A stretch of DNA of 64,000 nt from Halobacteriovoraceae bacterium (GCA_020635135.1 JACKAJ010000015.1:1302001-1366000), one strand, 5' to 3'; positions 54,959 through 63,653 are shown, counted from the first letter of the stretch. Notes: a model not told the origin generated them from the letters alone. Program-made: numbers and translations.

Positions 54959-55390
54959 GTCAAACCAGTTATAAGTTGATTAATAGCCTTTAACAAGATT
55001 AATTTTCTAAGAAACTCTGAAATGCGAAGGCTTCAGTTCCTTTATATTATTTATATATATAAGAATATTATTATGATTATAGAGGAAACTGTGGATAAAT
55101 AAAAAAAATCTTTAATAACAACAGGTTAGATGTTTTGGTTTTATTGAAAATGTTGAAAATTGTTTCTTGATTGGCGTGTTAGTTCGGATATGATTTTTAT
55201 ATTCAACTTAAAACCTCCCTTTTTTTGTAAAAATAATTTATTTATCTGTATAAGTTTATTTTACCAATTAATATTATTTTTAATTGGATGATGATTGAAT
55301 AGTTTATTAACAATTTTTTCCACTATGTGGAAAAAACAACTTAAAATGAGAATAAATTTTTATCCAGGGTGGATTAATATGTGGAAAATG
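54959..55390. other. Candidate replication origin region (oriC)
   Basis: This very AT-rich gap between divergent dnaN and the chalcone-isomerase-like gene has DnaA boxes in one orientation: TGTGGATAA (55090-55098, perfect), TGTGGAAAA (55326-55334) and TGTGGAAAA (55380-55388, over the start codon of the next gene). A 10-bp inverted repeat TTTTTTCCAC/GTGGAAAAAA lies at 55314-55336. Read on the minus strand, the perfect box is followed by a short C-rich stretch and AAT/ATT repeats, somewhat like a DnaA-trio unwinding element. Gene directions diverge around this region. Confidence 0.6.
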
Positions 55391-55924
55391 GTCTTATTTG
55401 CTGTTTTATTACCTTTGAAATTACAAGCTGCAGAATTAAAGGGTGTGAAATTTGAGGATAAAGTTCAAGTTGAAGGTAAAGAGCTTGTACTAAACGGATT
55501 AGGCTTAAGACTTGCGACATTTTTAAAAATAAAAGTTTATGTTGCTGGATTGTATCTTGAAAATAAAAGTACAGACGAAAATGCCGTTATAGGATCGGGT
55601 GGAATAAAGTTTCTACGAATGCATTTTTTGCGTGACGTTGATAAAGAAGATCTTGTTGAAGGATTTAAAAAGGGATTTGAAAAAAATAAATTTGATACCA
55701 CAAGCCTTAAGGTGGAATTAAACAAGTTTTATAATTTTTTAGGGGATTCTAAAGAAGGCAAAGAAATGAGCTTTCAAATTGCCAATGGAAAACTGTTAGT
55801 TACCCAAGAAGACAAAAAGCTAGAAATAAACAATCCAGCTCTTAGTGCTAAATTTCTTTTACTTTGGATCGGTAGCCCACCAAATGATGAGTTGAAAAGC
55901 GGACTTTTGGGCGGGTCTTTCTAG
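55379..55924 (+). CDS. Chalcone-isomerase-like secreted protein
   Basis: The start ATG at 55379 follows AGGGTGGA; the longer frame upstream lacks a site. A signal peptide (MWKMVLFAVLLPLKLQA) is followed by the bacterial chalcone-isomerase-like fold (GKELVLNGLGLRLATFLKIKVYVAGLYLE in parts: LNGLGLRLATFLKIKVYVAG, LYLE). Family members lie in the periplasm and their enzyme activity is unproven. It sits between dnaN and yidC, stop overlapping the yidC stop codon by four bases from the other strand. Confidence 0.75.
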   Translation: MWKMVLFAVLLPLKLQAAELKGVKFEDKVQVEGKELVLNGLGLRLATFLKIKVYVAGLYLENKSTDENAVIGSGGIKFLRMHFLRDVDKEDLVEGFKKGFEKNKFDTTSLKVELNKFYNFLGDSKEGKEMSFQIANGKLLVTQEDKKLEINNPALSAKFLLLWIGSPPNDELKSGLLGGSF

Positions 55925-57423
55925 ACCTTGACTCTTTTAAGCACAAAGTATTGTTGAAGAATTGCAAATACAGTGCTGATTAAAATATATAAGTTTAATC
56001 CACTCGGAAGGTCTTTCATAATAAAACCAAAAATTATAGGCATAAATAAAAAGATCTTTTTTTGAACTGGGTCTGTTCCAGGTGTTGGAGTCATTTTTTG
56101 CTGAAGGAACATGAAAAATCCCATGAGCACTGGAAGAACATAAAGCGGATCTTTGCTACTTAAATCCGTAATCCAAAAATAAAATGGCGCTCCAACAAGT
56201 TCAACAGCATTATAGAGCACTTTATAAAGCGCAAAAAAGACAGGCATTTGTAGCAATAGCGGAAAGCAGCCACTTAAAGGGTGAGTTCCCGATCTTTTAA
56301 AAAGAGCCATGCTTTCTTTTTGAAGTTTTTGAGGTTCGTTTTTATATTTTTCTTGGATTTTCTTTAACTCAGGTTGAATGAGTTGCATCTTTTTCATGCT
56401 TTTAGTGGATTTATATTGAAGAGGGAATACAAGTATTCTGATTATTAATGTGAGAAGAATGATTGCAATTCCATAGTTGGGAATGAGTGTGTGAAAAAAC
56501 TGTAGTCCTTTCAAAATAGGAACAGCAAGAAACGAAAACATACCAAGATCTACAGATAAGTGTAGGTTGTTTCCAAGTTTAGTAAGTGAGTTGTACTCTT
56601 TTTTGAGAAAAACAATATTGAGTTCTTTGGAGTTTTCATCGAATTTAACAAAGGATTCAAAATACTCACCAAAATCTGGGCCATAGCTTCTTATAACAGC
56701 ATCAGATTTTTTCTCAAAGGCAATAGCAAAGAGATGGTAATCAAAGTCCATACCTTGCCAGTAAATAGATGCATTTTCTTGTTCTGCCTTTCCAACAGTT
56801 ACAGAATTTAGATCTGTTCCAGTGTAGGCGTAAGTTCTATGAGAAAAACGTCCTTTCTCTTTTGGTGTTGTTGAGAAAACGGAATGGATGGATGTTATTG
56901 GAGAATTTTCTGTTTTAGTAAAAACAAAATTAAATTTACCGTTTTCTTTGAGATGAGCTTTGAAAGAAATGCCATATTTTTCATTGGTTCCGCTTAAGCT
57001 TTGTTCATTAATTTTTTCAACTTTAAAGGGAATTGTTTGAGATTGTTTATCTATGAGAAAGTTGAGGGCCAGGAGTTTGTTGCTTTCAAAAACTTCCTTT
57101 CCTGCGGAAGTATTTTCTTCGTATGCATCAGTGACCGTGAGGTAATTTGTAATTTCAAATTTGTAGTTTGAATTTGAAACTATAAATGTTTCTCCCGGAG
57201 CATTTTCAATTTTTGCGACATTCGTTGGTGTTTGCTCTTGTTTGGTTGTTGTTTCTACGGTTTGAGCGTTAGTTGGTTGAGCGGTGGGAGCAGCAGATGT
57301 CTGATTTTGAACAACAGTACCATTGCTAGGTTTTTTCTTAGGAGCAACATAGAATTGCCACACAAACAATATTATCCCTGAAATGACAACGGCTAGGAAT
57401 GCCCTCTGTTGATCAGACTTCAT
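55921..57423 (-). CDS. yidC: Membrane protein insertase YidC
   Basis: The 500-residue protein has one N-terminal membrane helix, a large periplasmic beta domain (residues about 60-320), and the conserved insertase core. The core shows LVFPLQYKSTKSMKKMQLIQPELKKIQEKYKN in part (VFPLQYKSTKSMKKMQ) and GCFPLLLQMPVFFALYKVL, and ends in a basic tail. The start overlaps the rnpA stop by 11 bases. Confidence 0.96.
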   Translation of the reverse strand: MKSDQQRAFLAVVISGIILFVWQFYVAPKKKPSNGTVVQNQTSAAPTAQPTNAQTVETTTKQEQTPTNVAKIENAPGETFIVSNSNYKFEITNYLTVTDAYEENTSAGKEVFESNKLLALNFLIDKQSQTIPFKVEKINEQSLSGTNEKYGISFKAHLKENGKFNFVFTKTENSPITSIHSVFSTTPKEKGRFSHRTYAYTGTDLNSVTVGKAEQENASIYWQGMDFDYHLFAIAFEKKSDAVIRSYGPDFGEYFESFVKFDENSKELNIVFLKKEYNSLTKLGNNLHLSVDLGMFSFLAVPILKGLQFFHTLIPNYGIAIILLTLIIRILVFPLQYKSTKSMKKMQLIQPELKKIQEKYKNEPQKLQKESMALFKRSGTHPLSGCFPLLLQMPVFFALYKVLYNAVELVGAPFYFWITDLSSKDPLYVLPVLMGFFMFLQQKMTPTPGTDPVQKKIFLFMPIIFGFIMKDLPSGLNLYILISTVFAILQQYFVLKRVKV

Positions 57424-57889
57424 TTTTATCTCCAGAACTTATATTTTCAAAAAAATCTATAAGAGCAGTTTTAAAAACCTCTATTGAAACTTGCAAGTTA
57501 TTTTTACTGTTAAAAAAGTGATTATTAGCGACGATTAAGATGTCATAACCTGATGATTTGGCTGAAGATCTTCTAAATGATTCCTTGATTGATCGTTTTA
57601 TCTTATTTCTTACAACAGCATTTCCATTTTTTTTGGAAACACTCGTTGCAATCCGTGAATAGCTCAAGGAGTTTCTTTTATAATAAGCGATGAAGCTATG
57701 ACTTCTATAGCGAAGATTTTTACTTCTTAAGTTAGTAAAGTGTTCTTTAAGCCTAAGGCGGAAGTTCCTAGAAAAGGTTTGATTTTTACTTTGAACCAAC
57801 AGTGACGGTAAGTCTCTTTCTTCCTTTAGCTCTTCTTCTTTTAATAACATTACGCCCATCACTTGTAGACATTCGTTTAAGAAAGCCAT
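57413..57889 (-). CDS. rnpA: Ribonuclease P protein component, overlapping rpmH
   Basis: The RnpA fold is visible from about residue 36 (FSRNFRLRLKEHF), through IATSVSKKNGNAVVRNKIKRSIKESFR, the RNR signature, to YDILIVANN. No ATG, GTG or TTG occurs between the rpmH stop and this fold, so translation must begin inside rpmH in another frame. Candidates are ATG 57889, 57859, 57850 or TTG 57799; the farthest ATG is listed. This nested start recalls the rpmH/rnpA overlap known from Thermus. Confidence 0.88.
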   Translation of the reverse strand: MAFLNECLQVMGVMLLKEEELKEERDLPSLLVQSKNQTFSRNFRLRLKEHFTNLRSKNLRYRSHSFIAYYKRNSLSYSRIATSVSKKNGNAVVRNKIKRSIKESFRRSSAKSSGYDILIVANNHFFNSKNNLQVSIEVFKTALIDFFENISSGDKNEV

Positions 57890-57938
57890 GGGTTCTAAGT
57901 CTTTTTAATCTTTTAGGTTGCCAAGTTCTTTTACTCAT
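57786..57938 (-). CDS. rpmH: 50S ribosomal protein L34
   Basis: A 50-residue frame reads MSKRTWQPKRLKRLRTHGFL and ends GRKRLTVTVGSK. This is the whole L34 pattern (KRT-x-QPs-x-rkrkrthGF-x-x-RM-x-T-x-xGr-x-v-x-x-rRrkGRk-x-L). It starts behind AGGA(CTC)-like sequence. It lies upstream of and overlaps rnpA, and is divergent from dnaA across 205 bases. Confidence 0.95.
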   Translation of the reverse strand: MSKRTWQPKRLKRLRTHGFLKRMSTSDGRNVIKRRRAKGRKRLTVTVGSK

Positions 57939-58094
57939 TTTGAGTCCTCAATCCAGCAAGTTTACTTTGAGCTGAAAAAACTAACAAATTTATATTGTTG
58001 AGTCAACCAAGAGTGTAGAGATAAGTTTTAAGAAAAAGTCATTTTCATCTGCTCGGCCTTTATGTTAAATTTTTAAGTCTTTTAAGACTGTAAT

Positions 58095-58123
58095 TTGAAA
58101 GTTCAAGGACAATTCTTAATAAA
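58095..58123 (+). promoter_or_regulatory. Possible sigma-70-like promoter of dnaA
   Basis: TTGAAA, 17 bases, then AATAAA lie 20 bases before the dnaA start. The -10 is only a fair match. No DnaA box is seen in this gap. Confidence 0.3.
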
Positions 58124-58143
58124 ATCAGAGAATTAGAGGCGAT

Positions 58144-59769
58144 ATGGATCACGATTTTCCTTTGCATAACTTTTTAAAACCAACACAACCAAACAATATT
58201 AAAACGAATGATTATAAAGACTTGGATTTGAATTCTAAGCCTAAGAATGACATTCCACAAAAAGAAATTAATGAGAAACAGCAGCGCTCTTTTTCTGACT
58301 CGGAGCTCCATGAAATTAACAGTGAAATTTTAAATTGTGTTAAAAATCTTTTACCACAAGAGAAATTTGAAACATTTTTTGTTGGAAATCTTCATATTAA
58401 GAATATAACTCGAGAAGAAATTCAATTCGCCGTTACTTCAAATTTTATTCGGAAAATGATCCAAGACTATTATTGCACTCAACTGGAGAGTTCTATTGAA
58501 TATGTTTTGGGTAAAAAATATAAAATAGCGCTTTTTACTCACAGTAAGCCTCAACCGCCTGGGCAATCGACTAATGAAGTAGAATTAGTTTCTGAAGAAG
58601 ATGCAAAGCCAGCGGGGTATACAATACACAAGGCGAACTCAGTAAAGGAAATGACTTTTTCAATTAATGATTTGAAACCATTAAACGATGATTTGGAAGC
58701 CAAGGTACAAAGTAGGGTTATTGATTATACAGACTCTGCAAGTGGATCGAGCGGGCAGGCGATTGATAATAAAAAAACCTTTGATAATTTTGTGGTAGGT
58801 CCTTCAAATAATTTGGCCCATGCTTCTGCCATTGCAGTTTCTAAAAACCCCGGTAATGTCTATTCATCACTTTATTTTCATGGAAACTCAGGTCTTGGAA
58901 AAACACACCTTCTGCATGCAGTTGCCAATCATATTCAAGAAGTACAACCAAGCTTGAAAATTTATATTACAACCGCCAATGATTTTATGTCCGAGATGAT
59001 AAATGCTATTCAAGCACAGAATATACAATCTTTTCGAAAAAAATACTCTGAATATGTTGATGTTCTCATGATTGATGATATTCATGAGTTGAAAAATAAA
59101 CCGGGGACACAAAACGAATTTTTTCATGTTTTTAATGAATTACAGAGAAGAAAAAAGCAATTAATTTTTACCTCAGATAAAGACCCAAAAGAAATTACAG
59201 GAATAGAAGATAGAATTCGAACACGCCTAAGTTCCGCATTAGTAGTAGAAATTCAACAGCCCGATTTTGAAACTCGTATTGCGATTTTAAAGAAGAAAGC
59301 GATGGAAGAAGACATTTATCTTCCCGATGATGTTGTTAATCTTATCGCAAGTTGTATTAAGAGTAATATTCGCGAACTTGAAGGATCACTTATTAAACTG
59401 GGTGCTTATTCTTCTGTGTTTAACGTGGATATTGATTTAGAAACTGCTAAAGAACAATTAAAACTCAATGTTGAAGATGAGAAAAAAACGGTCAACATGG
59501 AGACGATTACAAAAACAGTTTCTAGTTATTATAAAATCCCAGTTCCCGATATTCGCTCTAAGGCACGAAACAAAGAAATTACCTTGGCTCGACATGTATC
59601 TATGTATTTTAGTTATTATATAGCAAAAGCAACACTGATGGAGATTGGGGATTACTTTGGAAAAAGGGATCACACGTCCGTGATGCATGGCGTTAATAAA
59701 ATTAAAATGCTTCAAAAAACAAACCAGGAATTCTCTCAGAAGCTCTACGAAATAGAATCGATGTTCTAA
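58144..59769 (+). CDS. dnaA: Chromosomal replication initiator DnaA
   Basis: The 541-residue initiator has domain I at about residues 60-135 (LLPQEKFETFFVGNLHI), a long linker, and the AAA+ domain: NLAHASAIAVSKNPG, Walker A GNSGLGKTHLLHAV, Walker B VLMIDDIHEL. Domain IV ends with FGKRDHTSVMHGVNKI, which contacts DnaA boxes. About 55 charged residues precede domain I, longer than usual. It starts behind AGAGG. It is separated from dnaN by rpmH-rnpA-yidC and one more gene. Confidence 0.97.
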   Translation: MDHDFPLHNFLKPTQPNNIKTNDYKDLDLNSKPKNDIPQKEINEKQQRSFSDSELHEINSEILNCVKNLLPQEKFETFFVGNLHIKNITREEIQFAVTSNFIRKMIQDYYCTQLESSIEYVLGKKYKIALFTHSKPQPPGQSTNEVELVSEEDAKPAGYTIHKANSVKEMTFSINDLKPLNDDLEAKVQSRVIDYTDSASGSSGQAIDNKKTFDNFVVGPSNNLAHASAIAVSKNPGNVYSSLYFHGNSGLGKTHLLHAVANHIQEVQPSLKIYITTANDFMSEMINAIQAQNIQSFRKKYSEYVDVLMIDDIHELKNKPGTQNEFFHVFNELQRRKKQLIFTSDKDPKEITGIEDRIRTRLSSALVVEIQQPDFETRIAILKKKAMEEDIYLPDDVVNLIASCIKSNIRELEGSLIKLGAYSSVFNVDIDLETAKEQLKLNVEDEKKTVNMETITKTVSSYYKIPVPDIRSKARNKEITLARHVSMYFSYYIAKATLMEIGDYFGKRDHTSVMHGVNKIKMLQKTNQEFSQKLYEIESMF

Positions 59770-59927
59770 GTATCGAGAAATTAATACAACTCCCCTGTAA
59801 AAACTCCTTAATTTTGAGAAGAAACTTAAATGTAAGATTATTTAAGAATATAAAGCTTAAAATTACACAAAAAACGACTATAAATGTTTTATGTTTTATA
59901 AATTCTAAATATTTAGGAGAGTTTTGA

Positions 59928-60008
59928 ATGAAAACAATTTTTTCAATTTTAGCTGTAAGTTTTTTGTTTAGTCTTCAAGTTTTTTCTCAAGATGCTGGCC
60001 ATAGATGA
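59928..60008 (+). CDS. 26-residue signal-peptide-like small protein
   Basis: A strong AGGAGAG precedes ATG 59928. The product is MKTIFSILAVSFLFSLQVFS plus six residues (QDAGHR), i.e. a signal peptide and almost nothing else. Its TGA overlaps the ATG of the next secreted protein gene (ATGA). It may be a translational leader, a tiny secreted peptide, or a relic of a duplicated gene. Confidence 0.5.
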   Translation: MKTIFSILAVSFLFSLQVFSQDAGHR

Positions 60009-60385
60009 GACTTTTCTACTTTTTTCTATTTTTTGCTAGCGTGAACTCTTTTGCACAGACATTTGTGTGTCATGCTGATCAGAAAGTAAATTTTGATAAA
60101 ATTATCATTAGAAATATAGATAATAAAATTTATATTACATTTTCATATGGTGAAGCTTTAAAAGCTCTCATCCCTATTGAAGTAGAATACAGCATAGAAG
60201 ATTGCGCAGGTCTTAAGCCAGAAAAATTAGACGAAGATACCCAGTTTTTTAGTTGTCAGAACAGCTTTCAAGGTACATCCACAAAAAGCGGAAAACATTT
60301 AGAACTTGATCTATCCGTAAATTCCAATATCGAACCTTTTTCAGGTCTTAATTCTGTAACCGCAGACTGTTTTCAGGTCGACTAA
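60005..60385 (+). CDS. Secreted hypothetical protein, 126 aa
   Basis: A signal peptide (MRLFYFFLFFASVNSFA) is followed by about 108 residues with four cysteines and much beta structure. The size and cysteine spacing recall the secreted protein at 13508-13900, but homology is not claimed. It is translationally coupled to the tiny gene before it. Confidence 0.65.
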   Translation: MRLFYFFLFFASVNSFAQTFVCHADQKVNFDKIIIRNIDNKIYITFSYGEALKALIPIEVEYSIEDCAGLKPEKLDEDTQFFSCQNSFQGTSTKSGKHLELDLSVNSNIEPFSGLNSVTADCFQVD

Positions 60386-60413
60386 TTTACAGGGCTATTG
60401 CCTATTCGCAGCT

Positions 60414-60427
60414 GGTTCTATAGAACC
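60414..60427. repeat. GGTTCTATAGAACC palindrome before mnmE
   Basis: A perfect 14-base palindrome lies seven bases upstream of the mnmE start. Related copies: 60570-60583, 61055-61068 (centre CTATGG), 61071-61084 (perfect), 61458-61471 and 32690-32703. A 16-base cousin TGCCCCTATAGGGACA is repeated exactly at 63135-63150 and 63773-63788. Confidence 0.6.
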
Positions 60428-60434
60428 AGGTGTA

Positions 60435-61760
60435 ATGTACTATTTTGATGAAACACCTATTATAGCTTGCTCTACCAGCGCTCATGGACGTTCGGCCATT
60501 GCCGTTATTAGAATTTCAGGTAATTTTGAGTTAGAGCAATTTTCGGAGATATTAAAATTTTCTCGATCTGGTCCTATAGAACCAAGAAAGTCATATTTAA
60601 TAAAAATTCACGAGAATGATCAATTGATTGATGAAGCTTTGGCCGTCTTTTTTAGTGCTCCAAATAGTTATACAGGAGAGAATGTTTTAGAACTTTCGGT
60701 GCATGGAAATCCTATCAATGTAGATCGGATAATTGAGCTTTTTATATCTAAATATAGATTGCGATCGGCCAATCCCGGGGAATTTACCTACAGAGCGATG
60801 AAGAATAATAAATTAAGCCTCTCGCAAGTTGAAGGCCTTGATTTATTGTTAAATGCAAGCTCCTACTTCGCTCTAGATTCTGGACAAAACTTGTTACGGG
60901 GTGATCTTGATAAGGAATTTATTCAACTTAAAGAAAAGTTCTTAACGCTAAAAGCTTACTTAGAATTAAACATAGATTTTGCTGAAGATATTGGTGAGGA
61001 ACGCTCATGGAGCCTGGCTAGATCAGCCTTTCAGTCATTTAATGATTCGTTAATGGTCCTATGGGACCGCGGTTCTATAGAACCAAAAACAATCTTATCC
61101 CCTAAAATTGTTCTTTTTGGTAAGGCTAATTCAGGAAAAAGCACGCTTTTTAATAGCCTACTAAAAACTGAAAGATCAATTGTTTCACCTATAGCAGGAA
61201 CGACGAGAGATTATATTTCAGAATTTATTATGATAGAAGGAGTGCAATTTGAGTTGGTTGACACGGCGGGTCTTAGGGATACCGAGGATTTTGTTGAAAG
61301 CCAGGGAATCGCAAGAGCTCATGAGCTGATAGAAAAGAGTTTTTATAAAATTTTGCTGCAAAATGTATATGAAATAGATTTTTCTTTTGAAAAGTTTGAC
61401 GCGGATCTTGTTATTTATACGCACCTAGACGTGGTGCAAGACTTTAATTTACCTGCTGGTTCTATAGGGGCAAACCTCTTAGTAGATGATGTTACAAAAC
61501 AAGTAATCGATAAACTTCTCCATAAATTTAAAGACGTTATATCTAAAAATCCCATCGTAATCCCAAGGCATAGAGAGTTAATTAACTCACTTTCTGATAG
61601 AACTACTAGCTTAAAAACTTTGTTTGATAATGAACCAGACATTGCTATATTGTCTTCGGAATTGAACTTGATTGAGCAGGAGCTCTATGAGCTGCTTGGG
61701 CAGGTTACACCAGACAGGGTTTTAAAAGAGATTTTTGAAAATTTTTGTATTGGCAAATAG
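60435..61760 (+). CDS. mnmE: tRNA modification GTPase MnmE
   Basis: With MnmG it modifies U34 of certain tRNAs. The N-terminal folate-binding domain (residues 1-120), helical domain, and inserted G domain are present. G1 is GKANSGKST (229-237), G2 AGTTRD, G3 DTAGL, and the C-terminal FCIGK with its catalytic cysteine is intact. The G4 motif NKxD is replaced by THLD (329-332) and the G5 SA motif is not obvious, so guanine recognition may differ. Palindromic repeats encode GPIEP and GSIEP within it. Length is normal (441). Confidence 0.94.
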   Translation: MYYFDETPIIACSTSAHGRSAIAVIRISGNFELEQFSEILKFSRSGPIEPRKSYLIKIHENDQLIDEALAVFFSAPNSYTGENVLELSVHGNPINVDRIIELFISKYRLRSANPGEFTYRAMKNNKLSLSQVEGLDLLLNASSYFALDSGQNLLRGDLDKEFIQLKEKFLTLKAYLELNIDFAEDIGEERSWSLARSAFQSFNDSLMVLWDRGSIEPKTILSPKIVLFGKANSGKSTLFNSLLKTERSIVSPIAGTTRDYISEFIMIEGVQFELVDTAGLRDTEDFVESQGIARAHELIEKSFYKILLQNVYEIDFSFEKFDADLVIYTHLDVVQDFNLPAGSIGANLLVDDVTKQVIDKLLHKFKDVISKNPIVIPRHRELINSLSDRTTSLKTLFDNEPDIAILSSELNLIEQELYELLGQVTPDRVLKEIFENFCIGK

Positions 61761-61771
61761 TAATATTTAAA

Positions 61772-61787
61772 TGTTCCACGTAGAACA
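61772..61787. promoter_or_regulatory. parS-like ParB binding site
   Basis: TGTTCCACGTAGAACA matches the parS palindrome TGTTCCACGTGGAACA at 15 of 16 positions and lies in the mnmE-mnmG gap, a usual parS neighbourhood. Confidence 0.75.
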
Positions 61788-61796
61788 AAGCTTATC

Positions 61797-63653
61797 ATGA
61801 AAGTATACGATCTTATTGTTGTAGGCGGGGGCCATGCGGGAATTGAAGCTATTAATATCGCTTCTCAGTTTGAGGGTGTTAGTATCGCTTTGGTTTCTAT
61901 GCCCGGTGTTTCGCTAGGATCTGCTCCCTGTAATCCTTCAATTGGAGGGGTCGGAAAGGGGCAAGTTGTAAGAGAGCTCGATGCACTTGGTGGGGCAATG
62001 GGAATACTCGCGGATAAAGCGGGAATTCAGTTTAGAACTTTGAACGAATCAAAAGGTTTTGCGGTACAGTCTACTCGAGTTCAAATAGATAAAGAGCAAT
62101 ATTCACTCGAAGCAGAGAAATTTATTGGAAATTTGGAAAATGTTGATGTTTTTTATGAAAAAGTCTCTAGTGTATCTAAAGAAAATGGAATTTTTTCTAT
62201 TAAAACAACTCAATCTACTGTTTTTAAGTCTAAAACAATTGTAATGACTGTCGGAACTTTCTTAAATGGCAAGCTTCATTGTGGTAGTGAACAAATGAGT
62301 GGAGGACGTTTAGACTGTAAGGAGTCAGATTCACTGAAGGATATCTTCGGTGAAATTAATACTTTACCTCTAAGATTTAAGACAGGAACACCTTCAAGGA
62401 TATATAAGTCTTCAATAGACTATTCAAAGCTAGAAGAACAGCCTTCAGATTGTTCCACGAGGAACTTTCATCTCTTAAATAAGCCATTTTCACGCGAAAT
62501 GCCTCAGATTAGCTGCTATTTAACGAGGACAAATGCAAAAACAATGGAAATTATAAGAAGTGATAAGGATAATTCCCCACTTTTTAACGGGCAAATCAAA
62601 GGTGTTGGCGCAAGATATTGCCCAAGTATAGAAGATAAAGCTTATCGCTATCCTGAAAAGGATATTCACCATGTATTTGTTGAACCAGAAGGGATAAATC
62701 TCGATACAGTCTATCCTAGTGGAGTTTCAAGTTCACTTCCACGTGGAACACAAGAAAAATTTATCAAAACAATCGCAGGTTTAGAAAATGCCGTAATAAA
62801 ACACCACGGATACGCTGTTGAATACGATGTTATTGATACAACTCAGCTTGATAATACATTAATGTTCAAAAACATAGAGGGATTGTACTTTGCCGGCCAG
62901 GTGAATGGAACTTCTGGATATGAAGAAGCTGCAGGACAAGGGTTTATTGCAGGAGTTAATGCAGTTTTAAAGGTTTTAAATAGAGAAAAGTTTGTTTTAA
63001 GTCGTCGCGATTCCTATATCGGAGTCATGATTGAAGATCTCATTACAAATACACGGGATGAACCATATCGATTATTTACAGCGAGAGCAGAAAATAGACT
63101 TTTCATCAGAGAAGACAATGCATTTTTACGAATGTGCCCCTATAGGGACAAATTATGCCTAAGCACTAATTTAGACAGGGCTTTGATAGAAATAATGGAG
63201 TCCTATTATTTACTAAAAAATCTAGTTTCCTCAATGAAGTATAGTAATGTGTTCTACGTGGAGGAAAATTTTGGGCTCAATGAATTTGTAAAGAACACAA
63301 ATGGGAATGTCACCCTATCTGAAATACTTAAACTTCCTTGGGTAAATCCAGTTGAGATTTTAAGCTATGTACTAAGCAGAGAGGAAGTTGAATTTAACAC
63401 TGTCGCCATAAACACTGTGGCCATTGAGACAAAATACGAGGGTTACATTACTCGCGCAAATGATCAGTATGCAAAAGTAGGCAAGATAGAAGACAAAAAA
63501 ATAAATCTAGCCAAAATCCTAAACTCCAAGAATATTTCATTTGAGTGCAAGCAAAGAATTGAACGAATAAAACCTGAGACTTTTGGTCAACTTAGGAGAA
63601 TCGAGGGAATCAGGGCTGCAACACTCGCAGTTGTAGCCGGGGGTGCATTATAA
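61797..63653 (+). CDS. mnmG: tRNA uridine modification enzyme MnmG (GidA)
   Basis: The 618-residue flavoprotein has the FAD fold VVGGGHAGIEAI, the PCNPSIGGVGKGQVVRELDALGG element, FRTLNESKGFAVQSTRVQID, and the late GTSGYEEAAGQGFIAGVNA. It works with MnmE. The start ATG is 10 bases after the first parS-like site. Three more parS-like sequences lie inside the gene. Confidence 0.97.
   Translation: MKVYDLIVVGGGHAGIEAINIASQFEGVSIALVSMPGVSLGSAPCNPSIGGVGKGQVVRELDALGGAMGILADKAGIQFRTLNESKGFAVQSTRVQIDKEQYSLEAEKFIGNLENVDVFYEKVSSVSKENGIFSIKTTQSTVFKSKTIVMTVGTFLNGKLHCGSEQMSGGRLDCKESDSLKDIFGEINTLPLRFKTGTPSRIYKSSIDYSKLEEQPSDCSTRNFHLLNKPFSREMPQISCYLTRTNAKTMEIIRSDKDNSPLFNGQIKGVGARYCPSIEDKAYRYPEKDIHHVFVEPEGINLDTVYPSGVSSSLPRGTQEKFIKTIAGLENAVIKHHGYAVEYDVIDTTQLDNTLMFKNIEGLYFAGQVNGTSGYEEAAGQGFIAGVNAVLKVLNREKFVLSRRDSYIGVMIEDLITNTRDEPYRLFTARAENRLFIREDNAFLRMCPYRDKLCLSTNLDRALIEIMESYYLLKNLVSSMKYSNVFYVEENFGLNEFVKNTNGNVTLSEILKLPWVNPVEILSYVLSREEVEFNTVAINTVAIETKYEGYITRANDQYAKVGKIEDKKINLAKILNSKNISFECKQRIERIKPETFGQLRRIEGIRAATLAVVAGGAL
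62451..62466. promoter_or_regulatory. parS-like site inside mnmG
   Basis: TGTTCCACGAGGAACT matches parS at 14 of 16 positions. Confidence 0.5.
62735..62750. promoter_or_regulatory. parS-like site inside mnmG
   Basis: ACTTCCACGTGGAACA matches parS at 14 of 16 positions, with a perfect 12-base central palindrome. Confidence 0.55.
63250..63265. promoter_or_regulatory. Degenerate parS-like site inside mnmG
   Basis: TGTTCTACGTGGAGGA matches parS at 13 of 16 positions, the weakest of the four. Confidence 0.3.

Noticed and set aside
57939..58143. rpmH-dnaA gap as the replication origin
   Set aside because: No DnaA box-like sequence is visible there, whereas the dnaN gap has a perfect box and further weaker ones.
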